Shown in pieces: positions 45,192 through 58,680 of a stretch of DNA of 64,000 nt; position 1 is the first letter of the stretch; the number at the start of each line of letters is the position of its first letter. The position numbers and the translations under genes are program-made. Source of the stretch: Ascaphus truei (lineage: Eukaryota > Chordata > Amphibia > Anura > Ascaphidae); contig CM071579.1 in NCBI GenBank assembly GCA_036426205.1, positions 17,280,267 to 17,344,266 on the forward strand, given 5' to 3'. The notes below the pieces were generated by a model, which was given only the letters and a program-made list of their open reading frames with translations, ran no database searches and had not been told where the DNA came from.

Positions 45192-45485
45192 GGCGGCAGT
45201 TGGGGGAGGGGGTAGGTGCTCGTCCTGCCGGAAGGGGCTCGGGGCTGGTAAAGCGGGTTGAAGCGAGGGGGCAGGTCACCGGTTCATACATCCGGGTGCC
45301 CCTCCGTTGCGTTACCAGCACCGAGCATTTCCGGCACGGACCGGAATAGTAACTATCTCCATGTTGTTGTAAATAAACAAAGCCGCTGCCTTTATACCTC
45401 CAAAACGTTGTCCTTCTCGTCTTTCGGTCAGTACCGGGAAAAGTAGGGAAAGGGGTAGGGGAGGATACTCGCGCCTCCCTGGTCA
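45192..45485 (+). repeat. Ngaro right terminal repeat B2
   Basis: This is the partner of B1 and ends CTCCCTGGTCA, after which unrelated GA-rich sequence starts. It defines the right end of the element. Confidence 0.9.
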
Positions 45486-45499
45486 AGAGGTAGACTACA

Positions 45500-46110
45500 A
45501 TGTGCAGACAGAGAGAGAAAACAGAGGGCAGGGCAGAAAGAGACACACAGAACAGACAGCATTGGGGCAGAAAGAGACTCACAGAAGGACAGGGCAGCGA
45601 GAGACACAGAACAGACAGCAGAGAGAGACACAGAACAGACAGCAGAGAGAGACACAGAACAGACAGAAGAGAGAGACACAGAACAGACAGCAGAGAGAGA
45701 CACAGAACAGACGGAAGAGAGAGACACAGAACAGACAGAAGGGAGAGACACAGAACAGACGGAAGAGAGAGACACAGAACAGATGGCAGAGAGAGACACA
45801 GAACAGACGGAAGAGATGCAGAGCAGATGGCAGAGAGACACAGAGCAGATGGCAGAGACACATGGAACAGATGGCAGAGAAACACATGGAACAGACAGCA
45901 TTAGGGCAGAAAGACATAGCATTGAGGCAGAAAGAGACTCAAAGAAAAGACAGCAGAGAACTGGGCAGAGAGATACAGAACAGATGGCAGAGAGAGACAC
46001 AGAACAGAGACATTAGCGAGAGAGACATAAAGAACAGACAGCTGAGGGACAGAAAAAGACACACAGAACAGACAGCAGACAGATCAGAAGGAGACAGAAA
46101 GCAGAAGGGC
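45500..46110 (+). repeat. 24-bp purine-rich minisatellite
   Basis: Units containing GAGAGAGACACAGAACAGAC plus a variable AGCA, GGAA or AGAA repeat regularly from about 45590 to 45810, then become irregular to 46110. Because 24 is a multiple of 3, each frame yields an eight-residue repeat (such as SRERHRTD), and the long frames on both strands are artefacts of this. Confidence 0.9.
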
Positions 46111-46199
46111 TGAGAGTGATACAGAGGCATCTGTCTCTATATATTCTCAATCTCCATACCCATTTTTGTTTATCTGATAATATAAGTGTGTGTCTGTAC

Positions 46200-46930
46200 T
46201 GTAACCCCTCCATTTATATGCCCCAGACTGATACCTGTTGCTGAGATGGGGGCGACTCCTTGATGTCTAGATGACACACACGTGGCTTGCGGTCACAGAA
46301 TGGAAAATAGACACAATGCGGGTGTGATATAACGGATTTTGTAGATAGAATATACATACTTGGGAACCTCGTGATTCTTAACAAAGGATCACACCACAGT
46401 CATATAACAGCAGCACATCAACATAACACTTAAATGCTGTGCGGGTGCATGTCAGGGTCAGTGAGGATGCAGCCACCCAATCCTGGGAATCTGGCCTATG
46501 TGATGGTGCTGGAACACTGTTGGAGCCCTTTAATGCTACAAAGTGTCTCAGGCCGTTACTTCAGAACATACTTCGGTTCGATTTTAACCACAACCGTGGA
46601 GGGTCCCCTCCGATAGTGATCGCTACTCCATGCGTCTCCCCGGCGATAATCTGCTGGGCCTCTCTGCACGCTGTACTCATCTCCCTCCAGTAAACGTCCG
46701 CTCTCTCTTAGCGGAACACAAACTGGCCCCGGGTCACACACGATAGAGCCTGAACTCCTTCAGGCTCATGCAGATCTGATCTCACGTGTCCAGCCAACCC
46801 CTCTTAAAGGGTCCCTTCCCTTAAATCCCGCTTCTTCCACAGCCATAGACATTGGCTGATCGTAAGTCGCATGTCCATGGCACCCTGGAGAGGAACCTGA
46901 CGGGGCAGTGTGAGTGGGTACTAGTCAATT
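46200..46930 (-). mobile_element. Possible LTR-like sequence
   Basis: The left edge TGTAACCCCTCC resembles the first bases of the sequences at 36210 (TGTAACCCATGTCC) and 63419 (TGTAGCCCATATCC). The interior has typical C-rich LTR-like composition. The right boundary is not defined. This is a weak call from one end only. Confidence 0.25.
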
Positions 46931-47639
46931 CAGTTCCAGTTGGGTATCAGGTATACAGAGAGCAGCAAAGAGATACTAGTTATATGATTTCAGCTTCCTA
47001 ATTGTTTTCACGATTGTATAGTTATTTTAAGCATTTGTTCATGCTGTATGGTATTATTCGCGCATTTTCCTCCCTATTATAAGTTTTTAGCATAAAAATC
47101 TAAACATAAAACTAGAGTTTCGGCAAAACCAACAAATCACAAGTAAGCATAAATAACACCAGTGGAAGTGCCCACCCATAGTTAAAATATCTTTATTTTT
47201 TATAAAAATTATATATATATATGGAAAGAGGGAGAGAGAGAGGGAGAGAGGGAGAGGGAGAGAGGGAGCTAGAGATATGTGTACTCATCATCATGAAAAT
47301 ACCTTAAGAAGTCATCTCTGGCACTAGAGGGGGTTAACAACATTATCTATTGCTTTTAATATCTGTCTCTGTCTATATCCTACTTAGAAACTTAGAAAAG
47401 AAGAGCACTTAGCAGTCACAAACTTTTGCAATATATATGTTAAATAAAAGGAGGCATATCTAATGCGGTTTTAGTGTTTCCATTTATTCCATTATACAAA
47501 GCCAATAATTCACAAGGCTCTGAAACTGATACCAAATGACCATTCCGGGCTTGGTTATTAAGAGCTGATGTACATATCCTGAATGTAAAATATTTAATAT
47601 ACCTCAATCTGAAAGCAAGGCTACAGTTATCTCCAGTTA
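46931..47639. other. No gene recognised
   Basis: AT-rich sequence with a GAGAGG-rich run at 47228-47272. The minus frame 47440-47700 is not coding. Confidence 0.6.
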
Positions 47640-47815
47640 TTTTGTCTTCTGTCATTATTAGAGTGTAAGCTCTTCGGGACAGGGATTCCTTTTTCCTCAT
47701 GTTACTTTTATATCTGAAGCGCTTATTCCCATTTTGTGTTATATTATTATGTCACGCGTATTACTGCTGTAAAGCGCTATTTACATGGAATGGCGCTATA
47801 TAAATATAGATATAC
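47640..47815 (-). repeat. Interspersed repeat copy (GCGCC...AGAGCTTACA type)
   Basis: On the minus strand this reads TATATAGCGCCATTCCATGT at the start and CCCGAAGAGCTTACACTCTA at the end, matching the copies at 26405 and 19500. A Tc1-like element begins directly after it. Confidence 0.7.
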
Positions 47816-47818
47816 ATG

Positions 47819-49131
<1,313 letters not shown>

Positions 49132-50164
49132 TGCATTTGGTCTCTGGAGGCACCCGTCTGGGGGGAGAGGGCGGACGTGCAGTGCTACTGATTGCAGGAG
49201 TTGGAAGCAGGAGCACAGAGTATAGCACACAGGGAGCTGTGTGAGGTGCTTTCGTATCCGCGCAGTCTGGTGGTCAGCAGAGGATGACCAGGCTGCGGTG
49301 GGGGGGGGGGGGAGATCCATGGTGCCGCTGGGACACAGGAAACCAGGTAACCTGTAGGGAGAGAAAAAAACTAAATCAATGCTGGGCTTCAGCTAGCGCA
49401 GGGTTTAAATACCCCACGCGAGTTCCCCTCTCCCCCCGTTTGCATGTACACAAATCTAAAAGCCCCTCATGGTGAGGGGGAGGGAGGAGGAGACCCACCA
49501 ACAGCTCCCACCCTCTGGAGGCACAGCAGCCCTTATGTTGTCGACTGACCCATTTTGGGAACTCTGCCTCTCTTTTCCTTAATATCTCCTATGACAGTAC
49601 TGCTTTGTCACCACTGGGTGGAGCTTAACCTCTACTCTCACTGTTAACTCCTTGTTTACTTTAGTAACCAACACTTGGAGGGGGCCACATGCACCTACAC
49701 CTACATTTATTAGGTTGTGTCAATGTTTCGATCCCTCCTGGGACCTTTCTCTAGGCTAATACAAGTCTTGACACAATTTAATACATTTTTGCATTTGTTT
49801 CAGGGATGTACTTGCCTAGCTCATTTTTGTTTAACTAACAACCTTTTGGTTGTACTGGGAGCGCTTCGCCCTTTAATCTGATGCAGGTGTTTTCACTGCT
49901 TGCTGCAGGGTCGGGGGCCATCACTGCACACAGCCAATCCCTCACCTGCCTATTTCACCACCCCGCATGGTGGCTGAGCACTGCAGAGCAGCTCAGATGG
50001 ACCGGAGCAGACCCATCCCCCCACTCAGGTAAGATTCTTAGATATGTGGGGGGGAAGTGTGTGTGTGAGTGTGTGTGAGTGTTATTGGGGTTATTATATG
50101 TATTGTGAGGGTGTTATTTGTTTTGAGGGGATTTTATTATGTGTATTGGGGAGGGGGATTTAAT
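49132..50164. other. No gene recognised
   Basis: This contains a poly(G) run at 49298-49311 and G-rich patches. The sequence CATTTGGTCTCTGGAGGCAC at 49134 is mirrored by CCCTCTGGAGGCACAGCAGC at 49511 only over a short core. Frames at 49284-49475 and 49881-50078 show no domain. Confidence 0.55.
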
Positions 50165-50765
50165 GTGTAGTGGGGGGGAGAGAAAGAGAGAGAGGGGGGA
50201 GGATAGGGAGAGAGAGCTGAGAGAGAGGTGAGAGAGAGGGTGGGAGGTGAGAGAGAGAAGAGGCAGGTGATAGAGAAGGGGGAGGTGAGAGATGGGGGTA
50301 AGAGAGAAGATGAAAGCGGGGGGGTGAGAGAGGGGAGAGAGGGGGGAAGATAGTTGGGTGTGTGAGAGGAGAGAGAGGGGCGCACAAGATGAGAGAGGGG
50401 GGGGCACGTGAGACGAGAGAGAGGGGAGAGAGGGGGCACCCAAGAGGAGAAAGAGAGGCATGCATGAGAGGGGGGCACGAGTGAGGGGCAAGAGGGAGAG
50501 AGAAGGGTGAGAGAGAGAGAAGGGTGAGAGAGAGAGAAGGGCGAGAGAGAGGGGCAAGAGAAAGAGAGATGGGGAGGTGAGAGAGATGGTCGAGACAGAG
50601 GGGTGCAAGAAAGGCAGGAGAGAGGGGCGCAAGAGAGAAAGGGGTGAGAGAGAGAGAAAGAGCAGGGCATGCAAAAATGGGACGCGTGAGAGAGAGAGAG
50701 GGATGTGAGAGAGAGAGAGGATTGCAAGAGAGAGAGAGAGGTGCAAGAGAGTGAGAGGAGAGGAT
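50165..50765. repeat. Long homopurine (GA-rich) tract
   Basis: The plus strand is almost only G and A for about 600 bp, with GAGAGA words and few pyrimidines. The minus-strand frames of Ser/Leu/Pro (50114-50860) come from this composition and are not genes. Such tracts can adopt triplex structures in principle. Confidence 0.9.
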
Positions 50766-51341
50766 GTGAATCTGTCTGTGGCCCGAGCACCCACGCCGTA
50801 TTTAAAAAAAACAAAAACAGCAATACACACACACACGCACACACACGCACACGCACACACTAAAATCCATGATTCCTTGATTTTTTATGGCCTAGAACTG
50901 ATTGGTAATTAGAATGGGCCTTTCAGCAGAATGGTCGAGGTTAATTCAAAGCTCAAATAATTAGAAGGTGGCTGATTGGAAACCAAAAGGAAAAAAAGTG
51001 AGTATTGAATAGCATTCATTTAATCAGCATTTTGACGTACATCACAGAATAGAACATAGTTGTGGTTATTACATTGTACGTATAAAGTGAAAAATTGTAA
51101 CATAAAATTTGACAAAGCGCCAGATACAACACGAAACGCATTAGAGGATCATCACCCTCGTCATGTTCATTAGTGCTAAATAAATTATTTTTGTACTTCA
51201 CAGATCTGCGTCCAGCCTTTTGTCGATCACGTGTGTGGTGCACCACCATTTTTGTCATCTTAAGCTGTAATTCTATTCTCCGATGCACACATTTTCCAGG
51301 CTACACATTAGGTGTAATGCTGTAAAATAAAAAAGATGGTA

Positions 51342-52120
51342 CAGCTGAACCCCGTTATAACCCGGTGTTCGGGGGCTACAGAATGAGACCATGATATAAC
51401 CGGGATCGCGAAAAAAAAAAAAAATGGCTGCCGCGATCAGTCAGGGGTTGGTGTGTGTGTGTTTCTCTCCCCGTGTGCGTCTGGTGCCTCCAGTCGGAAG
51501 AGTCTTCTCCGAGGTCCAGAAAGTCAGTGCCACCAATCTCCCGGTTCGAACAGGATTGCTGCCCGCAGAGCCAGATTGGTCCCTTCAGCCTGGGTTACCC
51601 GGGGGGAGGGAGGGGGAGTTAGCAGGATGAGGCCGCGGCTCCGGTGTGAGAGGGGAGAGGTATGCTTGACAAGTCTCTGCTCTGATTGGCTGATGTCTAG
51701 TTGCTGAGTTTTCACTCACAGGATTCTGGGAGTCGTAGTCCTGCGACCTTTTCTAGTGCCCGCAATGAATAGGGCTACAACTACACTGCCCTTGCTTAAA
51801 AGGAAGAGGATTAGATGGCACATGGCAGTGGAGAGGCTCAGTGTGTAGCAAGTGGGTATATCTAGAAACACATACATACAGAGGTGTGTGTGTGTGTGTG
51901 TGTCTCCCCGTGTTTGTGTCTCCCCATGTGTGTGTCTCTCCATGTGTGTCAATCCGTGTGTGTCTCTCGGTGTGTGTCTCTCCGTGTCTGTCTGCAATAA
52001 AACATTGGATATTTGTATTAAAAAAAATGCAGCTTAGCTTTTTAAAAACGGGAGTCACACTCACACCGCGTTATAATAGGATCCGCTTTGTAGCGGATCG
52101 TGCTATAACGGGTTGAGCTG
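51342..52120. mobile_element. Pogo/Tigger-like MITE, 779 bp, TA target duplication
   Basis: Ends CAGCTGAACCCCGTTATAA and TATAACGGGTTGAGCTG are inverted repeats, with TA at 51340-51341 and 52121-52122. A CAGYTSAACCCCGTTATAA-type end is characteristic of pogo/Tigger-like elements. Further ATAACCGGGATCGCG and CGCGTTATAATAGGATCCGC sequences lie subterminally. The interior has a (TG)n block at 51883-51905 but no transposase. Confidence 0.75.
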
Positions 52121-52424
52121 TATAACTGTGCAGAAATATATATATATATACATATACACACATACATATGATATATACACATTGACCAGGGATAGCACAG
52201 CTTTGGTCATGTACACAATACTTTAACACCCCCTGCAGTGAGAGTAAAGTAGTTAAGCAATGGTATCCATCCCATGTTCTAAAACATCTTGGTGTGTCAC
52301 GGCCACCCAAGGTCATGAAAAAAGGGGGGTGAACTAAAAAAAAAAAGGTAATTCAGAGCTAAGAAAAAAATAATGGGAAAAATATTTGTATTTCTTAAAA
52401 AGGAATGAAAAACGGCAAAGGGTT

Positions 52425-52441
52425 AACATAAAAACGATGCA
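52425..52441. repeat. Left target-site duplication of the Penelope-like insertion
   Basis: AACATAAAAACGATGCA occurs here and again, base for base, at 59935-59951. The first seven bases may be microhomology with the element end (ACCAAACAT), so the true duplication is 10-17 bp. Confidence 0.8.
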
Positions 52442-54204
52442 GTGAGAAAGAGAAACTAAACTACAACCAAGCGCTCAACCTATTGTGAATTATGTGTATA
52501 GTGAATTGGTATATACAACAAGTGAAACAAACAATATATTGTGACAATAATGTGATAAACGTATTATGAATAAATACTATACAATATATATAATAAATTG
52601 CATATAGACCCCAACCATCAGATTAAGGAAGAGTATGGGGATGGGCTGCCCAGGACTATAAACAAGCTAATCCATATAGCTTATAACAGAATGTTTGGAA
52701 AGAGAGCAAAGTCCTTGGCGCACTATCAAGTGCATACACCTGATAAAACAGTCCGTTGTTAGAGAACTGTTGAGAAATTGTCCACAATTGACTTCCTGGT
52801 TTTCTTTAGATGTTTCTTGATCTGTAATCAAGAAGACAGAGAAACCATTGCGCAGTATCTCGTGTATATGAAGGCTCATTCACACAGCTGCTAGATACTT
52901 ACATCTAGATGGGTAAACGTAGGCTTAAAAGGTATCTTTAACCGGCTGTTGGTATCTGTCACCGGGTTTCCCCACTGGTGTTGCTCCGCTCCCACAGGTG
53001 CCGATCCGCCCAGTGATACACAAAAGATAAAAAGGCCCAATAGTGTGGTACAGTACAGTTTAATAAACAAATAAAAAAGACCAACATATAATGCACTCAC
53101 ATGCTATATGGTCTGTCTGCACGATTACAATGTGCCGTCCGCAAGCATGAGGGGCTGACGTGGTGTGTGCGGAGGCTGGACCTGCGTGTATCTCCTCCTC
53201 GCGGCGCAAGTCAGAGCGCCAGGTCCACCTCAGAATTGTCGTCACTTCCAACAGCAACCTCTCAGCTGGTATTGGCACGTAGCAATGCGTGCAGCTATGC
53301 TCCACCCTACGCGCGTTTCGTGAACTCTGACGTCACTTCCTCAGGGTATAGGAGCGTGCTATGGGCATTGACGTGCTATTACATCTCAAGGCAGGCCTAG
53401 GACTCCCCCTAATGGGAAATTATTCCAGAGGGGTCTTGTTGGGCTAATTGATGTCATAAGGTGCTGTTTCAGACCAAACTAAATGGCCCTACAATAAAAC
53501 TTTATTAATTTTCTTAAGGGTGCGTATTGGCATGATTGATGGAGTAGTGTATGTTATATACAAAATCCTGTCATACATGGTAACTGTATCACAAACTTGC
53601 TAAAAAGACTGTAACAAACATAATAAAATGACCCAGCACACACAGTACTCACATATGGTATCAAAAACACAACAGATAATACAATTAATAATCTGATGCA
53701 TAAAAAACTATGTATAGACATTCATGTTGAGACCATTAATAGTGATGTTTGATTGTATACTTAAAATGGGCTTTTGTATATAAAAAATGGAACATTCTAG
53801 TATCCATATAGTGTCTATGGTACAGATTGAACAGAGGACTCATAGGAATTTATTGATGCTGGCTGACAGATTTTAATATATATTGATTTTGATCGACTGT
53901 CAATTTGATATAAATAACTATCTCATCAAAAAAGATGCCAGGTCAAACTCTGTTTAGACCTTTTGGGGTTAATGTTTTAAGGGGTGTTATATCCAAGCTT
54001 TCACGCCGCGATATTAGATTGATTTTATCTCCCCCTCTCCAATTTGTTTGGGGCAATCTATACCCTTGCAGACCAATCCCTCTGGGTTTTGATTGTGTTT
54101 TATTTTGAAGTGATTTGAGACACTATGTGTCTCAAAACCTCTTCTAATATTGTAGATATGTTTGCAAAGCGTCTCTTTAGTGGTTTAACTGTTCGCCCTA
54201 CAGC
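52442..54204 (-). mobile_element. Inverted, 5'-truncated Penelope copy
   Basis: On the minus strand it starts inside the GIY-YIG region (matching 58420 onward), continues through the 3' UTR-like part, and ends with a pLTR reaching GTGAGAAAGAGAAACTAAAC at 52442, which pairs with 55190-55217. It joins the forward copy at about 54204 (GTTCGCCCTAC|AGCACTC). Confidence 0.85.
53299..53355 (-). ncRNA. Hammerhead ribozyme-like motif, copy 1
   Basis: The minus strand reads stem I strand GCTCC, core CTGAGGA, a stem II hairpin (GTGA...TCAC, with one mismatch at its apex side), GAAA, palindromic ACGCGCGT, A (cleavage position) and GGGTGGAGC closing stem I. The order and residues fit the small Penelope-associated hammerhead with almost no stem III. 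Confidence 0.75.
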
Positions 54205-54309
54205 ACTCTATGACATCAATTAGCCCAAAGCACCCCTCGGGAATAATTATCCATTAGGGGGAGTCTAGGGCCAATTAGCTGTGCATAAATAGCACAAGCA
54301 AACATCCAA

Positions 54310-54367
54310 GCTCCATTACCCCTGAGGAAGTGACGTCAGAGGTCACGAAACGCGCGTAGGGTGGAGC
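54310..54367 (+). ncRNA. Hammerhead ribozyme-like motif, copy 2
   Basis: Stem I pairs GCTCCA (54310-54315) with TGGAGC (54362-54367) and CCC with GGG. The core CTGAGGA is at 54322-54328, stem II is GTGAC/GTCAC, and GAAA is at 54347-54350. ACGCGCGT is self-complementary, and the predicted cleavage is after the A of GTA at 54358. All invariant core bases are present. Family members with such a tiny stem III are reported to cleave as dimers. Confidence 0.8.
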
Positions 54368-55329
54368 ATAGCCTGCAGCATTGCTACGTGCCAATACCAG
54401 ACTGAGGAGGTTGCTGTTGTGAAGTGACGACATATTGAGGGGACCTGGCGCTCTGACTTGCGGCCGCGAGGAGGAGAATAACGCCAGGATCCAGCCTCCG
54501 CACACACCACGGTCCAGCCCCTCATGCTTGCGGACGACATTGTAAATCGTGCAGACAGACCATATAGCATGTGAGGTGCATATATGTTGGTCTTTTTATT
54601 TGTTATTTAAACTGTACTGTACCACACTATTGGGCCTTTTTATCTTTTGTGATCACTGGGCGGATCGGCACCTGTGGAGCGGGAGCAACACCAGTGGGGA
54701 ACCCGGTGACAGATACCAACAGCCGGTTTAAAGATACCTTTTAATGCCTACGTTTACCCATCTAGATGTAAGTATCTAGCAGCTGTGTGAATGAGGCTTC
54801 AATATACACGAGTACTGCGCAATGGTTTCCTGTTTCTTTGATTACAGATCAAGAAACATATAAAGAAAACCAGGAAGTCAATTTGTGGACAATTCTTTCA
54901 ACAGTTCTCTAACAACAGACTGTTTTATCAGTGTATGCACTTGATAGTGCGCCTAGGACTTTGCTCTCTTTACCAAACATTCTGTTATAGCTATATGGAT
55001 TAGCTTGTTTATAGTCCTGGGCAGCCATCCCCATACTCTTCTTAATTCTGGGTGTGGGGTTATATCAATTATTATATATATTGTATAGTATTTATTCATA
55101 TACATTATCACATTATGTCACAATATATTGTTTGTTTCACTTGTTGTATATACCAATTCACTATACACATAATTCACAATAGTTTGGCGATTGGTTGTAG
55201 TTTAGTTTCTTCTTCTCACTATATTTGTTTCCATTTTTTCTACACTAGCAGCCAACCATTATTAATTAGAACACTGTTCTATCTAGCTATTATTCTAAGT
55301 ACGTTCACACTACTCGTAGTACGGAGTAG

Positions 55330-58300
55330 TCTATTGACAAAATTTTTGCTGATGAGTCAGAGGAAGGAGAATATGATATAGACACTGATAATTTGGACAC
55401 ATTATTTAATAGAGTAGAGAAATCACTCACATTAGAAATGAGACAAATTTGGGAAGTAGTAACACTCAAGAAATATATGGAGTATCATAGGATACCACGA
55501 GGATTGAGGTTCTAAGCACCCTACATTAGAAACGATAACGAAGGTGTTCATGAAGAATAGAATCACATTCTGGATACATGCTCATACGATCTGAGAGATT
55601 GTCAATCAGTATAGACTAAGTCTCTAGAGTTCTAGATAAAGAAATATCTAGACTAAAGAAAAATTGGAGGTTTTCTCAGAGTCCAAAGAATATAAAACTT
55701 TGGATGAGAAAATAACCAAAGAATTGAAAAATTAGAAAAGGAAGTGATTAATACCAAACAAAAAAAGTTTATCAGAGACAGAAAGGATTTGAACAAAATA
55801 GACAGAGGGATTGGAAGACAGAGAAAAAACCCCAATCTCTGAGAAACCCCTTGTTGCGTTTGAAAACACCTGTCCCAAAGTGACACCCAAAATAGAAAAC
55901 AAAAAAGACACACAGAAAGGAATTAAAATGTCTGTATAACAAAAAAACCATCGGGCAAATCACGCCCTTTCTTTGACACACTAGACCACAAGTACCATTT
56001 AAAGATGGCTACCAAAGATATCAGGGCCCACCATATAGGGGGATCATGATGATCGTGAGAAACTATGGTCATCGTGACTTTTACCATGATGGACATAGGG
56101 ACCACGACTTCAATGTATACAACCCATAATACATTTAGACCATATGAGTGTACCACGAAGGGATTGTTATAACCAATCCCCGGTTGCTTTTTTTAGATCA
56201 CGACAGGGAGCAAGACTTCCCCACAAGGGGACAGCGAAACAAACAATCTAGTGGGGGAGACAATGATACTCCACGTCCACAAGGCGGAAAAGAAAAGAGG
56301 ACTCAGAGAAAAAGAGAGGGAGGAAAAAGAAAAAAACAGAACTCGGGAACCTAAGGTAGGAGCCACTAATGTGTTCAACTCAGTGGACATCAGACCACTG
56401 CGGTTGAGGACAGGCGTCCTATCAAAGGGTCTAAATTTTGCGCTCCATCACAGGGACCCAATTATGTTCAACTATATGTCGACATCATAAATTTGTGAGA
56501 AGGTGACTTTGAAGAAATATTTTTAAAGGATGCTATAACTAGAAGTAAATAACCTGCGGAGAGTTCTCCAACGTGTAACAGAACCCATTGCAAGAAAGCA
56601 ATTCAAAAACCTTCAGTTTTTTATCCAAAACACATAAAAGGCAACTTCTTGGATACTTTTACTGAGTTGGTAATTAAAGGATATGGAGAGGAGCGCAATG
56701 AATTTACCATTAAAATCATAATCTTAGCTTAGTGGAAAAGAAAGCAATTAAAGGGTTGGAAGTAACCCCAACATAGTGATTAAGGCGCAGATAAAGGCGG
56801 GGGAATCGTTATCATGGATTCATCTACTATAAGAAGGAGAGTCCATGAGGATTCTAAGTGATCAAGATACATATATCAAACAGATCAACCCATCAGTATT
56901 TTCAAAGAAACAATAAAAGATACATACAAAAGGTCTTATGATGGAGTCATCCAAAGGGAGAATCGGAATTCTTGGACATACGCACAGCCAAGAGTTCCGG
57001 TTTTCTATTTTATTCAAAAGATACATAAGGATCTTTGGATCCGCCAGGCCCGCCCAAAATATAGGGCATAAAATCCATGTCGTTCAAACCTTTCCCAATT
57101 TATAGACTCAGTACTCCAAAAATATGTCATGGACATGCCCTCTTATATACGCGACACCACTCATGTTCTGAACATCTAAAAGATACATGGGCCAATCACT
57201 ATACATGGTCACGTGTGACTGACTCACTCTTAAGGTCACAGTGCTGATTCGACTTGTTTGATAACTTCTCCATACTATTCTATACCATACTTCACTGCCA
57301 TATCCCGTGTTACTGTCTTGACCAGAGTTAGGGTCGCGGCGCATCAGAGAGTTTATGGATGTGAAACCAGCTTGGAGATAATTCAAAAATTTTAATAGAG
57401 GAATAAATTCATTCTAACGCACAATTTCTTCCACATGACGATAGCTTACTCCAATATGCGCACCGCCAATGGGACCAGGTTTCGCCCCCAGTTATGCCAA
57501 CATATTTGGTATGTGGGAGGAGAGATAATATCCTATCCAACACCCTATGCGGAGGACTGGTGCGATAGGAAACGACTAATTGATGACGTGCTGTGTATCT
57601 GGGGGGGAAGTGATGAGGGTTTACTGAAATTCCAAGAGTACCTTAATCCAAAATAAACTAATTTAAAATTTACCTTTAATAATAGTCCACCAAACCATAG
57701 ATTTCTTAGATCTAACCCTATATATAGAAGAAGGATCCATCGAGACAAAACCTCTACAAAAAGGTAGAGCCACACCATTCTGTTGCATCAAGTCATCATA
57801 ATCCAAGATGGATAAATAATATACCTCAGGGCCAATTTCTAAGAACAAAACGGATGTTCCAGAACTGAAGATATTTGATATACAGGCAGAAGAAAACTAA
57901 AGAACAAATTTATGGATAGGGAATACAATCATCCTAAGGTAACAAGGGCATTGGAATCTGTAAAAAACCATCCCAAGAGAGGATCTAATAGTATGAATCA
58001 AATAAAAAGAAATCCACGTAGGGGAGTTTATGTCCATTCATCACCAAGTAGCTAAATGCCATGGACCCCGAAAATTACCCAAATAATTAAAAACATTGGG
58101 GCAATTTTACAGAGGACGACCAAACACTAAACATATTCTACCAACAATTCCCAAATAGTGTTTCAAAAGGCAGATAATCTTAAAACTACAAACTTCCCCA
58201 AGCTTCCATTGATGTGGTAAAGAAATCCAACACAACATGGCTTAGGGAACTCATGGGGTTCTTCAAGTGGCAATGCATTGGCTGCAAATACAGCAACCAA

Positions 58301-58680
58301 ATGTAGGGAATTCAATCCAATGCCAACAGGTGCTGTATTTCCAATCAAGTCCTTCATAAATTGTAAGAGCTCCTTTACGCGTCTACCTGTTAGAATGCCC
58401 TGTGGGCTACAATATGTAGGCGAACAGGTAGACCACTAAGAGACGCTTTGGCAGAACATATCTACACTATTAGAAGAGGTTTTGCAGACACATTGGTCTC
58501 AACGTCACTTCAAAATAAACACATCAAAACCAGAGGGATTGGTCTGCAAGGGTATAGATTGCCCCAAAAAAAATTGGAGAGGGGAGGATAAAATCAACTA
58601 ATATCGCGGCGTGAAAGCATTGGATATACACCCTTAAAACATTAACCCCAAAGGTCTAAACAAGCAGTTTGACCTGGCAT
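55330..58680 (+). pseudogene. Penelope-like RT and GIY-YIG endonuclease ORF, heavily broken
   Basis: The N-terminal part (55370-55950) gives pieces such as FNRVEKSLTLEMRQIWEVV and long Lys/Glu-rich helices. RT signals appear at 57435-57830: NGTRFRPQLCQHIW, then LIDDVLCIWGG (catalytic Asp pair near 57582-57587), FQEYLNP and NLKFTFNN. The GIY-YIG nuclease region lies at 58375-58600, with VYLLECPVG, LQYVG after a shift, and GRPLRDALAEHIYTIRRGF. Dozens of stops and frame changes exclude function. Family features point to the Neptune/Poseidon-like Penelope clades of vertebrates, without certainty as to which. Confidence 0.8.

Larger units (their letters stand above)
37543..45485 (+). mobile_element. 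Ngaro-type (DIRS order) tyrosine-recombinase retrotransposon, full length
   Basis: The 7.9-kb element has the split direct repeats that define Ngaro elements: A1 at 37543-37716, B1 at 44567-44860, A2 at 44861-45034 and B2 at 45192-45485. A1/A2 are both 174 bp and B1/B2 both 294 bp, each pair about 3-4% different by eye. The internal part encodes, in order, a Gag-like protein, reverse transcriptase-RNase H, tyrosine recombinase and an SGNH hydrolase. There is no integrase or protease. The base composition is far more GC-rich than the flanks. This copy carries one premature stop and at least three frame shifts, so it is probably inactive, unless the shifts are sequencing errors. Confidence 0.92.

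Noticed and set aside
45055..46113. Open frames of 100-276 codons on both strands, rich in Arg/Glu or Ser/Cys/Leu
   Set aside because: They are translations of a 24-bp minisatellite; both strands and several frames are open at once.
50114..50860. 248-codon Ser/Leu/Pro-rich minus-strand frame
   Set aside because: It follows from the homopurine tract composition, with no conserved motif.
51100..51160. Hammerhead-like sequence ACACGAAACGCATTAGAGG
   Set aside because: The CTGANGA core is not present (GACAAAG instead) and the palindromic segment after GAAA is lost, so it can at best be a decayed relative.
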